This document shows positions 61,946 through 64,000 of a stretch of DNA of 64,000 nucleotides, in pieces. The first letter of the stretch is position 1, and each line of letters starts with the position of its first letter. The DNA is from Planctomycetota bacterium (lineage in GTDB: Bacteria > Planctomycetota > Phycisphaerae > WQYP01). The position numbers were made by a program, and so were the translations under genes. Where the stretch lies: NCBI GenBank assembly GCA_021805985.1, contig JAJZDN010000015.1, positions 1-64,000 of the forward strand, given 5' to 3'. The notes below the pieces were generated by a model that had not been told where the DNA came from, searched no databases, and saw nothing but the letters and a program-made list of their open reading frames with translations.

Positions 61946-63895
61946 CTAGATTTCCCACTCGCCTTCGCCGGTCAGCAGGCCTCGATTTTTCATCAGGTTC
62001 AAGATTGCATCCACGCTCTGCTCAACCGTCCATTGGTGGGTGGGCACAATAAGATCCGGTGCGGTCGGCGTTTCATACGCGGCACTTACGCCGGGGAATG
62101 ATTTAATCTGCCCGGCTTCGGCAAGTTTATACATGCCGCTCTGATCACGCTGCTGGCAGACTTCCAACGGTGCGGATAAATGGACTTCCAGAAATCGGGA
62201 TTCCCCAATGAGTTTCCGCAACTTTGCACGCACTGCAGCGTGCGGGGCCAACATTGCGCAAATACAGATCAGCCCGTTGTCATTGAATATGCGAGCTACT
62301 TCTGCAGCGCGGCGCAGATTTTCCGAGCGATCGTCTGCAGAAAAACCAAGGTCATTGGTCATCCCGCGTCGCAGGTCCTGGCCGTGCAAAACCGTGGCAA
62401 TTTTCCCCAGCTCAAAAAGTTTCTCTTCCAAGGCATAGGCAATCGTTGCCTTCCCCGAACCCGTTAATCCGGTCAGTAAAAGCGTGGCGGGTTTTTGGCT
62501 TAGCCGCTGCTGGCGCTGCAAGGGAGAAATGCGGCTTTGCGGGCGGTTCCTTGGCGCTGCTGTGCTGCCCCAGGGATCAACCGCGGTTTTCGGCTGTTCA
62601 CGCTCCAGAATCATACCGCAGCCGACGGTGTTAAAGCTCTGGCGGTCAATGACAATAAATGATCCGGTGGCACGGTTGCGGCGATACGCATCAAAAGCCA
62701 GCGGCTGCGTCACGGAAATGCTGCAACGTCCCACTTCATTAAGATGCAGCGTATCAAGGGGTTTATCTTCCAGCGTGTTAATATCAATTCCATTAAGCAG
62801 CGTAATTTCGCCGGGCGTGGTGCGGGCGGTCTGCTTAATAAGGTAGCCCGCGGTCAAATCCAGCGGCTTTTCACTTAGCCAGACGATCCGCGCCGGGAAA
62901 TCCTGGCCGAACTGCGGTGGCGTTTGCGGATGAACCAGCATATCGCCCCGGCTTATATCAACTTCATCTTCCAGCGTCAGCGTAACCGCCATCGGGCAAT
63001 GCGCCTCGGCCAGGTTGCCATCCAGAGTGACAATGGAACGAATCGTGCTTTTACGCCCTGACGGCAATACCATGACCTCGTCACCTTGCCGCACGGTGCC
63101 AGAGGCAATCGTGCCGGCGAAGCCGCGAAAATCCAAGTTCGGCCGCAGTACCATCTGAACTGGGAAGCGGAAATCCTGCAGGTTACGATCAGAGGCAATA
63201 TGGACCGTTTCCAGGTGATTCAGCAGCGGGCCGCTTTTGTGCCAAGGCATATTCGCGCTGACTTCAACGACGTTGTCCCCTTTTAAAGCGCTGATGGGAA
63301 TAAAGTGGACATCTTTGATATCCAGCTTGGCCGCAAATTCGGTGTATTGGGCCTTAATTTGGTTAAAGCGCTCCTGCGACCAGTCCACAAGATCCATTTT
63401 GTTGATGGTCACAACCACATGCTGAATTCCCAGCAACGAGCATATGAAACTGTGGCGTTTGGTTTGGGCCACGACGCCGTGCCGCGCATCGACCAGAATA
63501 ATAGCCAACTGGCATGTTGATGCGCCGGTGGCCATATTGCGCGTGTATTGCTCGTGGCCCGGAGTGTCGGCGATGATAAATTTGCGCTTATCCGTTGAAA
63601 AATACCGGTAGGCCACATCAATGGTAATGCCCTGTTCACGTTCCGCTTTCAAGCCGTCGGTCAGCAGGGCCAGGTCGATGTCGCCGCCTGTGGTGCCGTG
63701 GCGGACGCTATCACGGCGTATGGCGGCCAACTGATCTTCATAAATCATTTTCGTGTCATGCAACAAGCGCCCGATGAGCGTGCTTTTGCCGTCATCCACG
63801 CTGCCGCAGGTCAGGAATCGCAGCATCTCCTTGGCCTGGTTGCGTTCCAGATACGTGTTGATGTCTTCATGCAGGGCAGATTCGATGGCGGTCAT
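61946..63895 (-). CDS. cysNC: bifunctional sulfate adenylyltransferase subunit 1 / APS kinase
   Basis: A 649-aa fusion for sulfate activation. The N-terminal 420 residues are an EF-Tu-like GTPase (CysN): FLTCGSVDDGKSTLIGRLLH (G1), IADTPGHEQYTRNMATGAST (G3), TINKMDLVDW (G4) and the beta-barrel domains. The C-terminal 180 residues are APS kinase (CysC): P-loop GLTGSGKATIAYALEEKL, DLGFSADDRSENLRRAAEVA, CQQRDQSGMYKLAEAGQIKS and PGVSAAYETP. The kinase P-loop has Ala where Ser/Thr normally follows the Lys, and HGQDLR replaces the usual D-G-D/E-N-x-R. ATG 63895 has CAGGAG upstream; a longer ATG start at 63931 has none. cysD is expected beyond the window. Confidence 0.93.
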   Translation of the reverse strand: MTAIESALHEDINTYLERNQAKEMLRFLTCGSVDDGKSTLIGRLLHDTKMIYEDQLAAIRRDSVRHGTTGGDIDLALLTDGLKAEREQGITIDVAYRYFSTDKRKFIIADTPGHEQYTRNMATGASTCQLAIILVDARHGVVAQTKRHSFICSLLGIQHVVVTINKMDLVDWSQERFNQIKAQYTEFAAKLDIKDVHFIPISALKGDNVVEVSANMPWHKSGPLLNHLETVHIASDRNLQDFRFPVQMVLRPNLDFRGFAGTIASGTVRQGDEVMVLPSGRKSTIRSIVTLDGNLAEAHCPMAVTLTLEDEVDISRGDMLVHPQTPPQFGQDFPARIVWLSEKPLDLTAGYLIKQTARTTPGEITLLNGIDINTLEDKPLDTLHLNEVGRCSISVTQPLAFDAYRRNRATGSFIVIDRQSFNTVGCGMILEREQPKTAVDPWGSTAAPRNRPQSRISPLQRQQRLSQKPATLLLTGLTGSGKATIAYALEEKLFELGKIATVLHGQDLRRGMTNDLGFSADDRSENLRRAAEVARIFNDNGLICICAMLAPHAAVRAKLRKLIGESRFLEVHLSAPLEVCQQRDQSGMYKLAEAGQIKSFPGVSAAYETPTAPDLIVPTHQWTVEQSVDAILNLMKNRGLLTGEGEWEI

Positions 63896-64000
63896 AGGGA
63901 TAAACTCCTGGCTATTTATTTTACCCGCCATTAGGAAGCGGATGACAGTAACATATTCTATTTCATACTTTCAAGGACCATTACCGCAAGCATTGCGGCG

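Noticed and set aside
63984-63998. Hairpin CCGCAA-GCA-TTGCGG at the right edge
   Set aside because: Six-base stem with a three-base loop at the very end of the window; without the flank it cannot be told from chance or assigned as the cysD terminator.

Overview
The window (64 kb, about 55% GC by eye) looks like a chromosome of a planctomycete, probably class Phycisphaerae. Pointers are a PEP-CTERM sorted exported protein, a Tat-type leader of the M-H-x-R-E-F kind on a decayed glycosidase, a very long Gln-rich coiled-coil membrane protein next to a squalene-cyclase-like repeat protein, a three-subunit proton-translocating transhydrogenase, and a RhaT/GH43/beta-helix/LacI/AraC sugar gene complement. 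The lineage call is inference from gene content; no rRNA gene is present.

Layout. 0-5.4 kb: end of lepB, coaD, an acidic-tail protein, nadC-birA, an AraC DNA-binding fragment and a RhaT-type transporter. 5.4-11.4 kb: exported repeat protein and the 1294-aa coiled-coil protein, a zinc-ribbon protein, and the stump of an alpha-L-fucosidase. 11.4-14.2 kb: dnaX-ybaB-recR, with a 10-A slippery run in dnaX. 14.3-18.2 kb: a two-gene glycosyltransferase pair, an SDR, an orphan XRE antitoxin, a RelE/HigB-type toxin with its antitoxin, and tRNA-Leu(CAG). 18.3-20.2 kb: Ppx/GppA and the truncated tail of the gene that once preceded it.

20.2-26.85 kb is an accessory island. Small genes all on the + strand (SseB-like, DUF2442, barstar-like, a lipoprotein, several unknowns) are interspersed with copies of a long non-coding repeat. 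No toxin is recognisable beside them, so the island resembles a collection of orphan immunity-type genes.

26.85-29.4 kb: an iPGM/alkaline-phosphatase-superfamily enzyme beside homoserine dehydrogenase. 29.9-37.2 kb: addB-addA. 37.5-42.3 kb: nth, a metallophosphoesterase, and pntAA-pntAB-pntB. 42.4-45.9 kb: a small unknown protein, dusB, and an animal-like transketolase. 46-49.3 kb: a frameshifted beta-helix gene, a GH43 enzyme and a LacI C-terminal stump. 49.3-55.3 kb: a dolichol-phosphate-mannose-synthase-like glycosyltransferase, ptsI, purF, a small coiled-coil protein and a YggS-type PLP protein. 55.7-59.4 kb: SNF2 helicase with SWIM protein. 60-63.9 kb: a PEP-CTERM subtilase-like protein and fused cysN-cysC.

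Two themes stand out. First, central functions (replication and repair, cofactors, amino acid, sulfur and redox metabolism) are intact, while at least four carbohydrate-related genes are stumps, fragments or frameshifted. Second, non-coding repeats built on a 9-bp period around GGATT recur beside the accessory genes.
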